A stretch of DNA of 64,000 bases from Acidimicrobiales bacterium (GCA_035547835.1 DASZTW010000020.1:1-64000), one strand, 5' to 3'. Shown: positions 25,808 through 34,202, counted from the stretch's first letter. Notes: generated by a model from the letters alone, not told the origin. Translations and numbers: made by a program.

Positions 25808-26617
25808 ATGCCGTTCTACGCACTCGATGGTGACGCCCCTGCCGAAGTGGTTCTCGAACAGCTCGACGCGACGCGCTTCCGGGTGGTCGACCCGTTCCGC
25901 TACGTGGAGCTCGACCCCGCCGGACACCAGCTCGCCGAGTACGTGGTGCCCGACCCGCGGTGGGCCGACGAGACCACCGACTTGGCGTCGGTGCCCGGGA
26001 TCTTGCTGTGGGTCGTGCCGCGCTACGGCCGCCACACGCTGCCGGCGATCCTGCACGACCAGCTGATCCATCACGACCTGAAGGACCAGCCCGAGCGCGC
26101 CGATCGGATCTTCCGCGACGCGATGGGCGAGCAAGGCGTGGCGCTGGTGATGCGCTGGATCATGTGGGCAGCGGTCAGCACCCGCACGGTTTGGGCAGCG
26201 CGCAAGTGGATCATCGGTTTGCTGGTCGTGTGGTTCGCGTTCTGGGCGGCTGTGGCGTTCCGGGTCACGCCGCCGTTCGCCGCCTGGCACGAGCCGCCGT
26301 TCACCTGGCTGGTGCACGTGCCGTTGCTCGTCGCCGTCGGTATCGCCGTGGTCGGCCCGCTCGTGCTCGGTGCGCTGTGGCCCCGGCGCTACCTGGTCGG
26401 CGTCATCAGCGGGTACGCGGCCTTCTTGTTCGCGGTGCCGATCGTTGCCATCTGCCTCGCCTTGGGCGTGTACCGCTCGCTCGAGCGCGCCCTCGAGCCC
26501 TTCGACACCGCGAAGCGCCCACCGGCCGACAAGCCGCCCGCCCCGCCACCGGTCAGCACCGACGTGGTCGACCACACGACCGCCCCCGCGCCAGGTACAC
26601 CCGAGGCTGGGCGGTAA
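25808..26617 (+). CDS. DUF1353 protein with C-terminal membrane domain
   Basis: 269 residues. The N-terminal ~125 residues carry the DUF1353 signature: TDLASVPGILLWVVPRYG, LPAILHDQLIHHD, ERADRIFRDAMGEQGVALVMRWIMW. Three to four hydrophobic helices follow (WIIGLLVVWFAFWAAVAF, VHVPLLVAVGIAVVGPLVLG, GVISGYAAFLFAVPIVAICL) and a Pro-rich tail. DUF1353 occurs in phage and bacterial proteins of unknown function, usually without membrane helices as far as I know. Ends at the base of a repeat hairpin. Confidence 0.75.
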   Translation: MPFYALDGDAPAEVVLEQLDATRFRVVDPFRYVELDPAGHQLAEYVVPDPRWADETTDLASVPGILLWVVPRYGRHTLPAILHDQLIHHDLKDQPERADRIFRDAMGEQGVALVMRWIMWAAVSTRTVWAARKWIIGLLVVWFAFWAAVAFRVTPPFAAWHEPPFTWLVHVPLLVAVGIAVVGPLVLGALWPRRYLVGVISGYAAFLFAVPIVAICLALGVYRSLERALEPFDTAKRPPADKPPAPPPVSTDVVDHTTAPAPGTPEAGR

Positions 26618-26649
26618 TCCGACCGTGTCGGTGGGACTCGCGCCCAGCC
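26606..26649. repeat. Hairpin repeat family B, copy 1 (possible terminator)
   Basis: GGCTGGGCG (26606-26614) pairs with CGCCCAGCC (26641-26649), enclosing CCGAC-CGT-GTCGG. The left arm overlaps the last codons of the DUF1353 gene. A close relative is at 28376-28412. Confidence 0.65.
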
Positions 26650-26710
26650 TTCGACGTTCCACGCTGCGGAACGGTCGATGAGTCTCGGACCGCCGACCCG
26701 TCTACCAACC

Positions 26711-27286
26711 ATGCTCGATCTCACCCCCGCCACCACCCGCATGGCCGCCCTGCTCGACGCCATCGACACGGGCCAGTTCTCGGCGCCCACGCCGTGCCCG
26801 GCGGCGGACGTCGGCTATCTCGTCGACCATGTGCGCTCGTTGAGCGTGGTGTTCGCAGCGGCCGCCCGCAAGGACCGCGAAGCGCTCGCCGGCCCACCCC
26901 CGATGCCCGACCAGGGGAACCTCGGCGACGACTGGCGCGAGCAGTCGCTCACTGCGCTCGGCGCGCTGGCGCAAGCCTGGAGCGAGCCGGGCGCTTGGGA
27001 AGGACTCACCTTGATCGCCGGGCTCGACCTCCCCGGCGAGGTGGCCGGCCTGATCGCGCTCGACGAGCTCGTCGTACACGGCTGGGACCTCGCCGTGTCG
27101 CTCGGCCTGCCGTACGAGCCGCTGCCCGCCCACGTCGAGGCAGCCGCGGCCATGGTGGTCGGCTTTGAGGCCCCACGCGACGGCCAACTGTTCGGACCCA
27201 TCGTCGACGTGCCCGACACCGCGTCGCCGTTCGCCAAACTGCTCGGCCTGACCGGCCGCGACCCCGCCTGGTCGCCGCCCGGCTGA
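26711..27286 (+). CDS. TIGR03086-type DinB-fold protein
   Basis: 191 residues from the ATG at 26711. The pattern TPCPAADVGYLVDHVRSLSVVF and LDELVVHGWDLAVSLGLP is that of the actinobacterial TIGR03086/MDMPI_N family, a four-helix bundle with a histidine metal site that includes mycothiol-dependent enzymes. Function here is unknown. Convergent with the MerR-glyoxalase gene. Confidence 0.8.
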   Translation: MLDLTPATTRMAALLDAIDTGQFSAPTPCPAADVGYLVDHVRSLSVVFAAAARKDREALAGPPPMPDQGNLGDDWREQSLTALGALAQAWSEPGAWEGLTLIAGLDLPGEVAGLIALDELVVHGWDLAVSLGLPYEPLPAHVEAAAAMVVGFEAPRDGQLFGPIVDVPDTASPFAKLLGLTGRDPAWSPPG

Positions 27287-27322
27287 AGCCGCGCCCGGCG
27301 ATGGCTACACCGGAGCCGCCGA

Positions 27323-28144
27323 TCACGCCAGGGGCTTCATGAACGACCACAGGCCGCCTTCGGCGTCGCGGGCGCCGTACTCGCGATAGCCGTAGGGCTG
27401 GTCGGTGGGCTCGTACACAATGGTGGCGCCGTGGTCGCGGGCGTGGCGGAAGTGGGCGTCGACGTCGTCGACCATCACGGCCGTGGTGGCCGTGGCGGCG
27501 CCCACGGTGCGCGGCGACGAGAGGCCGAACTCATCGGACTCGGTGTGCAGCCAGATGGTGCCGTCGCCGGCGTGCACCTCGCCGTGCACCACGTTGCCGT
27601 CAGGATCGCGCACAAGCTCGCCGGGGCCGAGCCCGAACACGTCGATCAGCTCGTGCAAGCGAGCCTCGAGGTCGGCGTAGACGAGGATCGAGATGCGGCT
27701 CGAAACGGTGGTGGCCATGGTGGTCATCTCCTCCAGGAGGTGCAGTAGGTCGTCGGGGGCCGGCTCGGCCCGGTCGCCGTCCGGCACAGCCAGCAGGTGC
27801 AACAGGCGCGTGCGCACGGCACTGGCGGCGGCGAGCTGGCGCTCCACCTCCGCGAGGTGGCGGGCGAGGGTGGGGCGCACGGAGCCGTCGGGCTCGTCGA
27901 GCGCACGGGCGATGTCGGCCAACGGCAGGCCGAGCTGGCGCAGCAGCGAGATGCGGTACAGGCGAGCCACGTCGCCGTCGGTGTAGAGGCGGTGGCCTGC
28001 CGCGGTGCGGCCGGATGCCACGAGCAACCCGATGTTCTCGTAGTGGTGCAGCGTGCGGACCGTCAGCCCTGAGCTGGCCGCCAGGTCACCGACCCGCCGC
28101 CCCGCACCCCCGTCGCCCCCGTTCGCGCCGTCCGTTGCCGTCAT
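27323..28144 (-). CDS. MerR regulator fused to a glyoxalase/VOC domain
   Basis: 273 residues. Residues ~17-85 are a MerR DNA-binding domain (GDLAASSGLTVRTLHHYENI, AGHRLYTDGDVARLYRISLL) followed by the dimerisation helix. Residues ~150-273 are a VOC domain of the glyoxalase-like PhnB/YaeR type (SRISILVYADLEARLHELID, VMVDDVDAHFRHARDHGATI, YGYREYGARDAEGGLWSF). The VOC domain replaces the usual effector domain and may sense or modify a small molecule such as an antibiotic or electrophile. Confidence 0.85.
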   Translation of the reverse strand: MTATDGANGGDGGAGRRVGDLAASSGLTVRTLHHYENIGLLVASGRTAAGHRLYTDGDVARLYRISLLRQLGLPLADIARALDEPDGSVRPTLARHLAEVERQLAAASAVRTRLLHLLAVPDGDRAEPAPDDLLHLLEEMTTMATTVSSRISILVYADLEARLHELIDVFGLGPGELVRDPDGNVVHGEVHAGDGTIWLHTESDEFGLSSPRTVGAATATTAVMVDDVDAHFRHARDHGATIVYEPTDQPYGYREYGARDAEGGLWSFMKPLA

Positions 28145-28204
28145 GGAGCCGACGGTACGACCTCACGTCGCGTCAGGAGCAAGGGCCAATCTTTCGGGCG
28201 TGGG

Positions 28205-28342
28205 TCAGCGCGGCTGGCGGGCAGCGAGCATCAGGCCGCCGAACTGCGACGCCAGCGCCGGCAGTGAGGCACCGTCGGGGTCGACGGTCATCTGCACCAC
28301 GAAGCCGTTCGCGACCGCCACGAGCACCGCAGCCCCCGGCCT
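28205..28342 (-). pseudogene. C-terminal remnant of a TetR-type regulator
   Basis: Only ~45 codons remain, reading AAVLVAVANGFVVQMTVDPD then GASLPALASQFGGLMLAARQ to a stop, which resembles the last helices of TetR ligand domains. The DNA-binding part is missing. The break lies next to the family B hairpin at 28376. Confidence 0.5.
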
Positions 28343-28375
28343 GACCCTCGTCGCGGAGCACTGATCCCCGAGGTC

Positions 28376-28412
28376 GGGCGACAATCCGACCGTTTCGGTG
28401 GGATTTCCGCCC
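28376..28412. repeat. Hairpin repeat family B, copy 2
   Basis: GGGCG (28376-28380) and CGCCC (28408-28412) enclose AATCCGACCGTTTCGGTGGG, matching the core at 26616-26649 with few changes. Located between the TetR remnant and the ecfT gene end. Confidence 0.6.
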
Positions 28413-28476
28413 AGCCCACAACCCCCAAGTCCCCGGTCTGCGTCTGGCCTGACCCCCGAAGTTGGGGGCTCGGGGT

Positions 28477-29268
28477 TCACACGACGATGGCTGCGGCGGT
28501 GACGGCGACGAGCAGCACGATGACGATCGCGTCACGGGGGCGTGGGCCGCTGGGCGCGTCGGCGATGGTGCCGGTGCCGCCGCGGGCCTCGATCGCCAAG
28601 CCGATGTCGGCGGCGCGACGGAACGACACGAGCAGCGCGGCCGACAGCAGGTCGTGCGGACCGGCGAGACGGTGGCGCCAACTGACCCCTGCGGGCTTGG
28701 GGCGGAGACGTCGGGCGGCGATCAGGGTGCGCATCTCGTCGACGAGGGTCGGGAAGCAGCGCAGGCTGAGCGCGACGCCGGCCGCCCACGTGTCGACCGG
28801 GACCCGTAGCCGCCGCAGCGGACCGAACAACACCGACAAGGCGGGCGCGATCTCGCCCAGCGGGGTGGTCCACGTCAACATGGCGCCGGCTGCGAGCAAC
28901 ACCACCGGGATCGCGAGCACGCGGCACCACGCGTCGAGGCCGCCGAGTTCGATGGTGAGCGAACCGGCGTGGACCGACGGCGACCCGCCGCCTTTCAACG
29001 CGAGCAACGCGCCGACCAGGAACAGCAGCCACAGCAGTCGGGGCAGGCGCGGCCGGGCGCCGCGGGGGATGCGGGCGATGCCGATGGCGACCACCACCAC
29101 GGCGGTGACGATGCCGATCGCCGCCCACGTCGGGTTGATCGACAGGGCAAGTCCGAAGCCGATCACCGCCAGCAGTTTGGTGCCGGCCCACAGGCGGTGG
29201 ATCGGCGTGTCGCCCGGGATCGGACGCAGCCACGGCAGCTCGATCGGGCGAGGTGGCCGAGCGCTCAT
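28477..29268 (-). CDS. ecfT: ECF transporter T component (EcfT/CbiQ family)
   Basis: 263 residues, five to six hydrophobic helices. The two coupling motifs of EcfT are recognisable near the C-terminal third (MRTLIAARRLRPKP and ADIGLAIEARGGTG, the Ala-Arg-Gly type). EcfT links the two ATPases to the substrate-binding S component. ATG overlaps the end of the upstream ATPase gene, so both are one operon. Cargo (vitamin or metal) cannot be read from sequence. Confidence 0.87.
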   Translation of the reverse strand: MSARPPRPIELPWLRPIPGDTPIHRLWAGTKLLAVIGFGLALSINPTWAAIGIVTAVVVVAIGIARIPRGARPRLPRLLWLLFLVGALLALKGGGSPSVHAGSLTIELGGLDAWCRVLAIPVVLLAAGAMLTWTTPLGEIAPALSVLFGPLRRLRVPVDTWAAGVALSLRCFPTLVDEMRTLIAARRLRPKPAGVSWRHRLAGPHDLLSAALLVSFRRAADIGLAIEARGGTGTIADAPSGPRPRDAIVIVLLVAVTAAAIVV

Positions 29269-31520
29269 CGCGTCGAGCCCTCGCCGCCGCGCCCGAGCGG
29301 CTCGTGCGCCCGGGCGTCGACCACCCCACCGTCGGAACCCTCGCCGCCGCGCCCGAGCGGTTCGTGCGCCCGGTCGTCGACCACCCCACCGTCGGAGCCC
29401 TCGCCGCCGCGCCCGAGCGGCTCGTGCGCCCGGTCGTCGACCACCCGACCATCGGCGAACGTGACCACGCGGTCGGCGAGCAGGTCAGCGTCGGTCGGGT
29501 CGTGCGTGACCACGATCAACGTGATCCCGGCGGTCGCTCGCAGCTCCGCCAGCAGCTGCAGCAAGCCGCGGCGCGACGGCTCGTCGAGCCCCGCGAACGG
29601 CTCGTCGAGCACCAGCACCGCGGGCTTGGCCGCCAACAGGCCGGCGAGCACGACCCGCCGTTGCTGGCCGCCGCTCAGCTGGTCGATCCGGCGATCGGCG
29701 AGCCCCGCACCGAGTCCCACCAACGCCAACGCCGCGAGCGCCTCGTCGGCGCCGACGCCACCGGCCGACCTCACCTCGTCGATCACGGTGCTGCGCAGCA
29801 GTTGCAGCCTGGCGTGCTGGAACGACAGTCCGACATGGCCGACCATCTCCCAGGCTGCTCGGCCTTCCACCACCACCGACCCCTCGGTGGGCACGAGCAG
29901 GCCGGCGATCAGCCACGCGAGGGTCGACTTGCCGGAGCCGTTGTGGCCCATCATCAGCACCGCTTCGCCAGCGCGGATCTTCAAGTCGACCCCGTCGAGC
30001 GCGACGTGCGCCCAGGGCGTGCCGGGCGAGAACGTGTGTCGGACACCGTGCAGCGACACCAGCACCGGCCCAGGCTCGACCGGCGGCGGTGGGCCAACCG
30101 GCGTCGCAACGGCCGCAGGCGCGGCGACCACTCGGCCGTGCTCGAGCGCGAGCACCCGGTCGGCCCGCTGCGCTTCGGCGACGTGGTGGGTGATGTGCAC
30201 GACCGTGATGCCTTCTCGCTCCGCCAGCCCCGCGAACAGGTCGATGAGCAACGGGCGACCCTCGGGATCGATCATCGACGTGGACTCGTCGGAGATCAGC
30301 AGCTGCGGCGAGCGCGCCAAGCCCGCGGCCACGGCCAGGCGCTGGAGCTCACCACCGGACAAGGTGGTGGTCTCGCGGTCGCCCATGCCGCCCAGGCCCA
30401 CCCGTTGGAGCAGCGGCGCCACCGCGACATCGTGGTCCGGCGGGAGCCCCCACACCACGTCGTCGCGCACCCGCACCCCGAGCACCTGGCACTCGGGTCG
30501 CTGGAAGATGATCGCCGTGCCGCCCTGGCGACCCACGCCCACCGGACCAGCCCGGTCGACACGGCCCGACGACGGCGGCGCGCCGCACAGCAGACGGGCC
30601 AACGTCGACTTGCCCGAACCGTTGGGTCCCACGACGGCCACCACCTCGTGAGGCTCCACTGCGAGGGACACGCCCGCCAGCGCGTCGATCGACGCGCCCG
30701 GATAGCGGAACGTCACGTCGTGGAACGCCACCGGCACCGGCACGGGTTCGGGCGTTGCCCCGCTCGACGGCGCGGCCGACCCGGCTCGAGCGCCGCGCCC
30801 GCGACCATGGCGCTCGCCGTCATCGCCGACGCCCGCTTCATCGGCCGCGTTCGCCACGGACAACCAGTCGTCGTGTGGAGGCAACGCCCGAGTCAGACGC
30901 ACGAGCACCGGGCGGCTCGTCGCCGCAGCGAGCCACACGGTGACGGCCGTCGACACGAGCAGGACCGGCGGCACGACCACCAGCCAGTGCGTCGTGATCC
31001 ATTCGATCGTCCGGTCGCCGCCCGACGCGACGCCGTGGAGGTGCAGTTGCTCCAGCGTCTTGGACACGCCGTGCCACGTGATCCGGATGTTCTTGAACAC
31101 GAGCCGTCGCAGCGATGCGAACACGGCCAGGAACCCGACCACGCCTGCCGTGAACAGCGGGCCGATCGTGACGGCGCCGACCAGCGTGGTGCGCGCCAAG
31201 CTCCACCTGCGCCGGAAGCCCGCGCCGACCAGCCCACCCACCACTGCGCAACCGATCACGTTCGACGCGGGCCCGGACCCCATCACCACGAACGACACCG
31301 CGCCGCCGATCGCACCGGCCAGCACCGTGGTGCGCCAACCACGCCGGTCACCCAGCGCCGCCATCGGTACGACGGCCGCGGCGAGGAGCACCGTGCCGTA
31401 CGGCACGACCCAGCCGACGAGGCACAACGCGACCGTGACGTCGATCAGCACCGCCGCCTCGGCGATCGCCGCCGCGGTCAGCCCTTCTCGGCGGCGGTCC
31501 CCTCCAGCCATGTCGGTCAC
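29265..31520 (-). CDS. ECF transporter: membrane (S-like) domain fused to two ATPase domains
   Basis: 751 residues in three parts. Residues ~15-205 form about six membrane helices with an S-component/DUF2232-like look. Residues ~262-465 are an ABC ATPase (Walker A GPNGSGKST at 298-306, signature LSGGELQR, Walker B LLISDE). Residues ~485-700 are a second ATPase (Walker A GHNGSGKST at 525-533, LSGGQQRR, VLVLDE). Normally these are separate EcfS, EcfA1 and EcfA2 proteins. The first ATPase has Ser before DE and STSMID in place of the usual PTS-x-LD, but looks active. The C-terminus ends in three 20-residue repeats (GGVVDDRAHEPLGRGGEGSD). Confidence 0.87.
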   Translation of the reverse strand: MTDMAGGDRRREGLTAAAIAEAAVLIDVTVALCLVGWVVPYGTVLLAAAVVPMAALGDRRGWRTTVLAGAIGGAVSFVVMGSGPASNVIGCAVVGGLVGAGFRRRWSLARTTLVGAVTIGPLFTAGVVGFLAVFASLRRLVFKNIRITWHGVSKTLEQLHLHGVASGGDRTIEWITTHWLVVVPPVLLVSTAVTVWLAAATSRPVLVRLTRALPPHDDWLSVANAADEAGVGDDGERHGRGRGARAGSAAPSSGATPEPVPVPVAFHDVTFRYPGASIDALAGVSLAVEPHEVVAVVGPNGSGKSTLARLLCGAPPSSGRVDRAGPVGVGRQGGTAIIFQRPECQVLGVRVRDDVVWGLPPDHDVAVAPLLQRVGLGGMGDRETTTLSGGELQRLAVAAGLARSPQLLISDESTSMIDPEGRPLLIDLFAGLAEREGITVVHITHHVAEAQRADRVLALEHGRVVAAPAAVATPVGPPPPVEPGPVLVSLHGVRHTFSPGTPWAHVALDGVDLKIRAGEAVLMMGHNGSGKSTLAWLIAGLLVPTEGSVVVEGRAAWEMVGHVGLSFQHARLQLLRSTVIDEVRSAGGVGADEALAALALVGLGAGLADRRIDQLSGGQQRRVVLAGLLAAKPAVLVLDEPFAGLDEPSRRGLLQLLAELRATAGITLIVVTHDPTDADLLADRVVTFADGRVVDDRAHEPLGRGGEGSDGGVVDDRAHEPLGRGGEGSDGGVVDARAHEPLGRGGEGSTR
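29281..29460. repeat. Three in-frame 60-bp tandem repeats
   Basis: Units 29281-29340, 29341-29400 and 29401-29460 are nearly identical (first two differ at three to four positions). They lie inside the 3' end of the ECF fusion gene and encode three copies of a 20-residue Gly/Arg/Glu-rich motif, so the repeat is protein-coding and could vary in number between strains. Confidence 0.9.
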
Positions 31521-31589
31521 TCTCCCACGACCTGAGCGGGATGGTCTCCCGATGGTGTCGGGGCGACCCGGCGCTGCTGGGGCCCGGTG

Positions 31590-32591
31590 CTACTGCGGCA
31601 ACAGCTCCGGCGCCGTCGCGTCGGGGAAGTAGCGGTGGTGGCGGGCGCCGGTGATCTCATAGATGGCCGTGCCCGACCGGCCGTCGTTCGTCTGCACCCG
31701 CATCTGGCTGAGCCCGCCGCGGTGGAACGGCTCATAGGGGTTGTCGAAGCGACCGTCGGCGGTCACCTCGATGCGTCGCCCGTCGGCCAAGGTGAACGCG
31801 CTCCATCCCCGCAGCCCAGCGATGTCGTCGCCGTGCTCGCCGTACACCCCGGGCTCGCCGTCGGCGCCGAGCCACTCCACTTCGTGGTCGAACCGGATGA
31901 CCGGGATCGGGTCGCTGCCGTCGGTGCCGGCCCAGCAGCCGTCGGTGTAGACGGGCGCGCCGTTCTCGTACTCCCAGTGCCACACGCCGAGAAACCCGTC
32001 GTCGAGTTGGATCTGGAACCACATCCACATCGGGCAGCGACCGTGGTCGCGCACACCCCACGAGTGGTCGCGCTGGCCGATCCATCCGTCGACCTCGTAG
32101 GTGGTGCCCTCCGCGGTGTACGTGCCCGTGTACGTGCCGGACTGCAGCGTGTGCGCCTGGTCCCACACCACCCCGTCGGCGGCGCGCATGGTGCCTCGGC
32201 GCAGGCCGTAGGGCTGGGTGCGGGCGGTGAAGGTGAGGTCCAGGCCGATCGCGCACTGGTCGGGGTCAGCCCACAGCCGCACCTCCTGCCAGGGCCGCAC
32301 GATGTCGATCCGGGCGCCGCCGGCCACCAGCGTGTGCGGGTCGCCGGCGTCGTCGCGGGCCTGCATGCCGCCCGTGCGTTGGCCGCCGACGCGCCCCATC
32401 TGCAGCGAGTCGAACGCTGCCCGGGCCGGGTAGTGCGCCATGGTGAAGAAGATGGCGTCGCCGGTGCCGTCGAGGCTGTGGATGTCGTAGAAGTGGCTCT
32501 CGCGCCAGTGCGGCGACCGGGTCTCCACTTGTGGCAACAGCTCAGGCACCTGGTGCACGAAGTACTCGTCCATGTCGGTTGGCCGGGCCAT
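31590..32591 (-). CDS. Lipocalin-like AttH/CrtC-type protein
   Basis: 333 residues from the ATG at 32591 (longer start at 32636 less likely). The sequence is rich in beta-strand and aromatic residues with the pattern of AttH/hydroxyneurosporene-synthase-like double lipocalin proteins: HWRESHFYDIHSLDG, GWIGQRDHSWGVRDHGR, MWMWFQIQLDDGFLGVWHWE and DHEVEWLGADG. Such proteins bind or hydrate hydrophobic molecules such as carotenoids or steroids. No signal peptide. Exact reaction unknown. Confidence 0.7.
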   Translation of the reverse strand: MARPTDMDEYFVHQVPELLPQVETRSPHWRESHFYDIHSLDGTGDAIFFTMAHYPARAAFDSLQMGRVGGQRTGGMQARDDAGDPHTLVAGGARIDIVRPWQEVRLWADPDQCAIGLDLTFTARTQPYGLRRGTMRAADGVVWDQAHTLQSGTYTGTYTAEGTTYEVDGWIGQRDHSWGVRDHGRCPMWMWFQIQLDDGFLGVWHWEYENGAPVYTDGCWAGTDGSDPIPVIRFDHEVEWLGADGEPGVYGEHGDDIAGLRGWSAFTLADGRRIEVTADGRFDNPYEPFHRGGLSQMRVQTNDGRSGTAIYEITGARHHRYFPDATAPELLPQ

Positions 32592-32691
32592 CGGGCAACA
32601 CTCCCCCGTGTCGTCGCGCAAGTCCCCCTCGCGCACGGAGCCGCCACCCTAACGTTGCCGCCCTGGTGCACGACCCTCGGGAACCCCGCTG

Positions 32692-33051
32692 ATGTTCGAC
32701 TTCACCCGCTTCGCCCGCGGGGTCGCGCTGGCGCTGCCGGCCTACATGCTAGCGTGGCCGGTGTGGGCGACCGTCGCCGGGCTCGCCGGGATCCCGTTCC
32801 ACACGCACGCCTGGGTGCGCACCGCCCGCTGGCTCACCTGGCCGGTTCCGTGCGTGTTCGCCGTGCTGGCCGTGGGGTTGCTGGTCGACGGCTGGCAACG
32901 GCTGCGCGCCCACCGCTTGACCACCACCGAGCTCACCGCGCAGCGCGTCGCCGCGATGTTGATGGCCGGCGGGTCCGCCTTCTGCGTGGGCGTGACACCG
33001 ATCCCGTTCGCGGTGAGCGCCGCTGCCGTCGTCGCGAACAGGCCCGGCTGA
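32692..33051 (+). CDS. Small membrane protein of unknown function
   Basis: 119 residues with three hydrophobic helices: about VALALPAYMLAWPVWATVAGL, WLTWPVPCVFAVLAVGLLVD and AAMLMAGGSAFCVGVTPIPF. Divergent from the AttH-like gene with a 100-bp shared promoter gap. No family is recognised. Confidence 0.6.
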   Translation: MFDFTRFARGVALALPAYMLAWPVWATVAGLAGIPFHTHAWVRTARWLTWPVPCVFAVLAVGLLVDGWQRLRAHRLTTTELTAQRVAAMLMAGGSAFCVGVTPIPFAVSAAAVVANRPG

Positions 33052-33065
33052 TCCTCAAGGTCACG

Positions 33066-34202
33066 TCAGGCATCGTCGGGACCGGTTCCTGCCACCAGTC
33101 CATCCCATGACCACTTGGGGAGCGTCAAGCCGTGCGGCACGTCGTCGGCCGAGCGGTGGTAGCGACCCATGGTCGTGGTGGTCGCCCAGGCGAAGTAGTC
33201 GTGCAGCACCCGCGCGGTGGGTTCGTCGGCAGTGAGGCCGATGTCGGCCATCGCCTGGTCGAAGCACGCGATGGCGCGGCGATCCATCTCGTCGTGCTCG
33301 CCGTTGCCGCTGTGCATCTGCACCACGGTCGTTTCATCGCCGTAGCTCGCCGAGTAGTCGGCTGGGCCGCCGAGCGCCTCGGCCCAATACGCGGCGAGGC
33401 GCTCGGTGTGATCAGCGCGAAAGCCGTGGCTGAATGCGTGGCTCACCACGTCGTCGGCCATCACGCGCTCGTGCCACGCGTGAGCGAGCCGGAACATCCC
33501 GTCTGCCCCGCCCGCAGCCTCGTAGACCGTGCGGTCCTCGCTGTCGCGAGAGGCTGTGATCATCGCGAGGAGATCGTCTGTGGTGCGGACATCGCCGTAG
33601 GAGCGGTAGATCGTGTAGAGGGTCGCGTTGAGATCCTGGTCGCGGCGTGCTGCGTTGGCATCAGCGACCATGATCGTGCGGTAGTCAAGGGTGCTGGCGT
33701 CTCGCGCGGTCGCCTCACAGCACACGTTCGCCAGGGTTCCGGTGACGAGCACCGTGTCGATGCCGCGGGCTTGCAAGAGCTCGTGGAGCGGGCAGCGACC
33801 AGGGAAGAAGGCGCTCGATGCGGCCTTCTCCACGAAGAGATCGGCGTCGCTTGTTGCAAGCTCGCCCCACAACCGGTCGCGCGGCGAACCCGTTCCGCCG
33901 GAGTTGCGATAGAGCTCCTCGACACGCGGACCCAGGAGCTCCAGCTTCATCGACGACGGCTGCCAGGCAGCCGGCACCACCCATGCCACCGTGCCACCGG
34001 CTCCGCGCAGCGCATCCGCGAGCGCGTTGACGCTGGCGACGATGCCCCTCGCGTAGGCGTTCTCGTCGATGAAGAACGCGACGAGGTCGACAACGACAAG
34101 GGCCGTGCGAGCAGGCTCGAGTGATGCGAACGCGTGGCGCCGGCCCCGACGCTCCTCTTGGCGGAAGTACTCACGCTCCTCGATCGACCAGTCGTGTTGC
34201 AT
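33066..34202 (-). CDS. Isochorismatase-like hydrolase fused to group II truncated haemoglobin
   Basis: 378 residues from the ATG at 34202. Residues ~30-215 are a cysteine hydrolase with the complete triad: Asp39 (ALVVVDLVAFF), Lys126 (LFVEKAASSAF) and Cys161 (VTGTLANVCCEATARDA). Residues ~225-370 are a group II-like truncated globin: VYEAAGGADGMFRLAHAWHE, RADHTERLAAYWAEALGGP, proximal His in VQMHSGNGEHDEMDR (His297) and a C-terminal WSWDGL. The fusion suggests oxygen or NO chemistry coupled to hydrolysis of an amide or enol ether such as a nicotinamide or isochorismate analogue. Substrate is unknown. Confidence 0.87.
   Translation of the reverse strand: MQHDWSIEEREYFRQEERRGRRHAFASLEPARTALVVVDLVAFFIDENAYARGIVASVNALADALRGAGGTVAWVVPAAWQPSSMKLELLGPRVEELYRNSGGTGSPRDRLWGELATSDADLFVEKAASSAFFPGRCPLHELLQARGIDTVLVTGTLANVCCEATARDASTLDYRTIMVADANAARRDQDLNATLYTIYRSYGDVRTTDDLLAMITASRDSEDRTVYEAAGGADGMFRLAHAWHERVMADDVVSHAFSHGFRADHTERLAAYWAEALGGPADYSASYGDETTVVQMHSGNGEHDEMDRRAIACFDQAMADIGLTADEPTARVLHDYFAWATTTTMGRYHRSADDVPHGLTLPKWSWDGLVAGTGPDDA

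Noticed and set aside
29281-29460. 60-bp repeats as CRISPR or intergenic repeat
   Set aside because: The whole 60-bp unit repeats with no unique spacer, and it reads in frame as part of the ECF protein.
29253-31535. Long plus-strand frame opposite the ECF fusion gene
   Set aside because: No family motif, Arg/His-rich translation, while the minus-strand frame has two complete ATPases.
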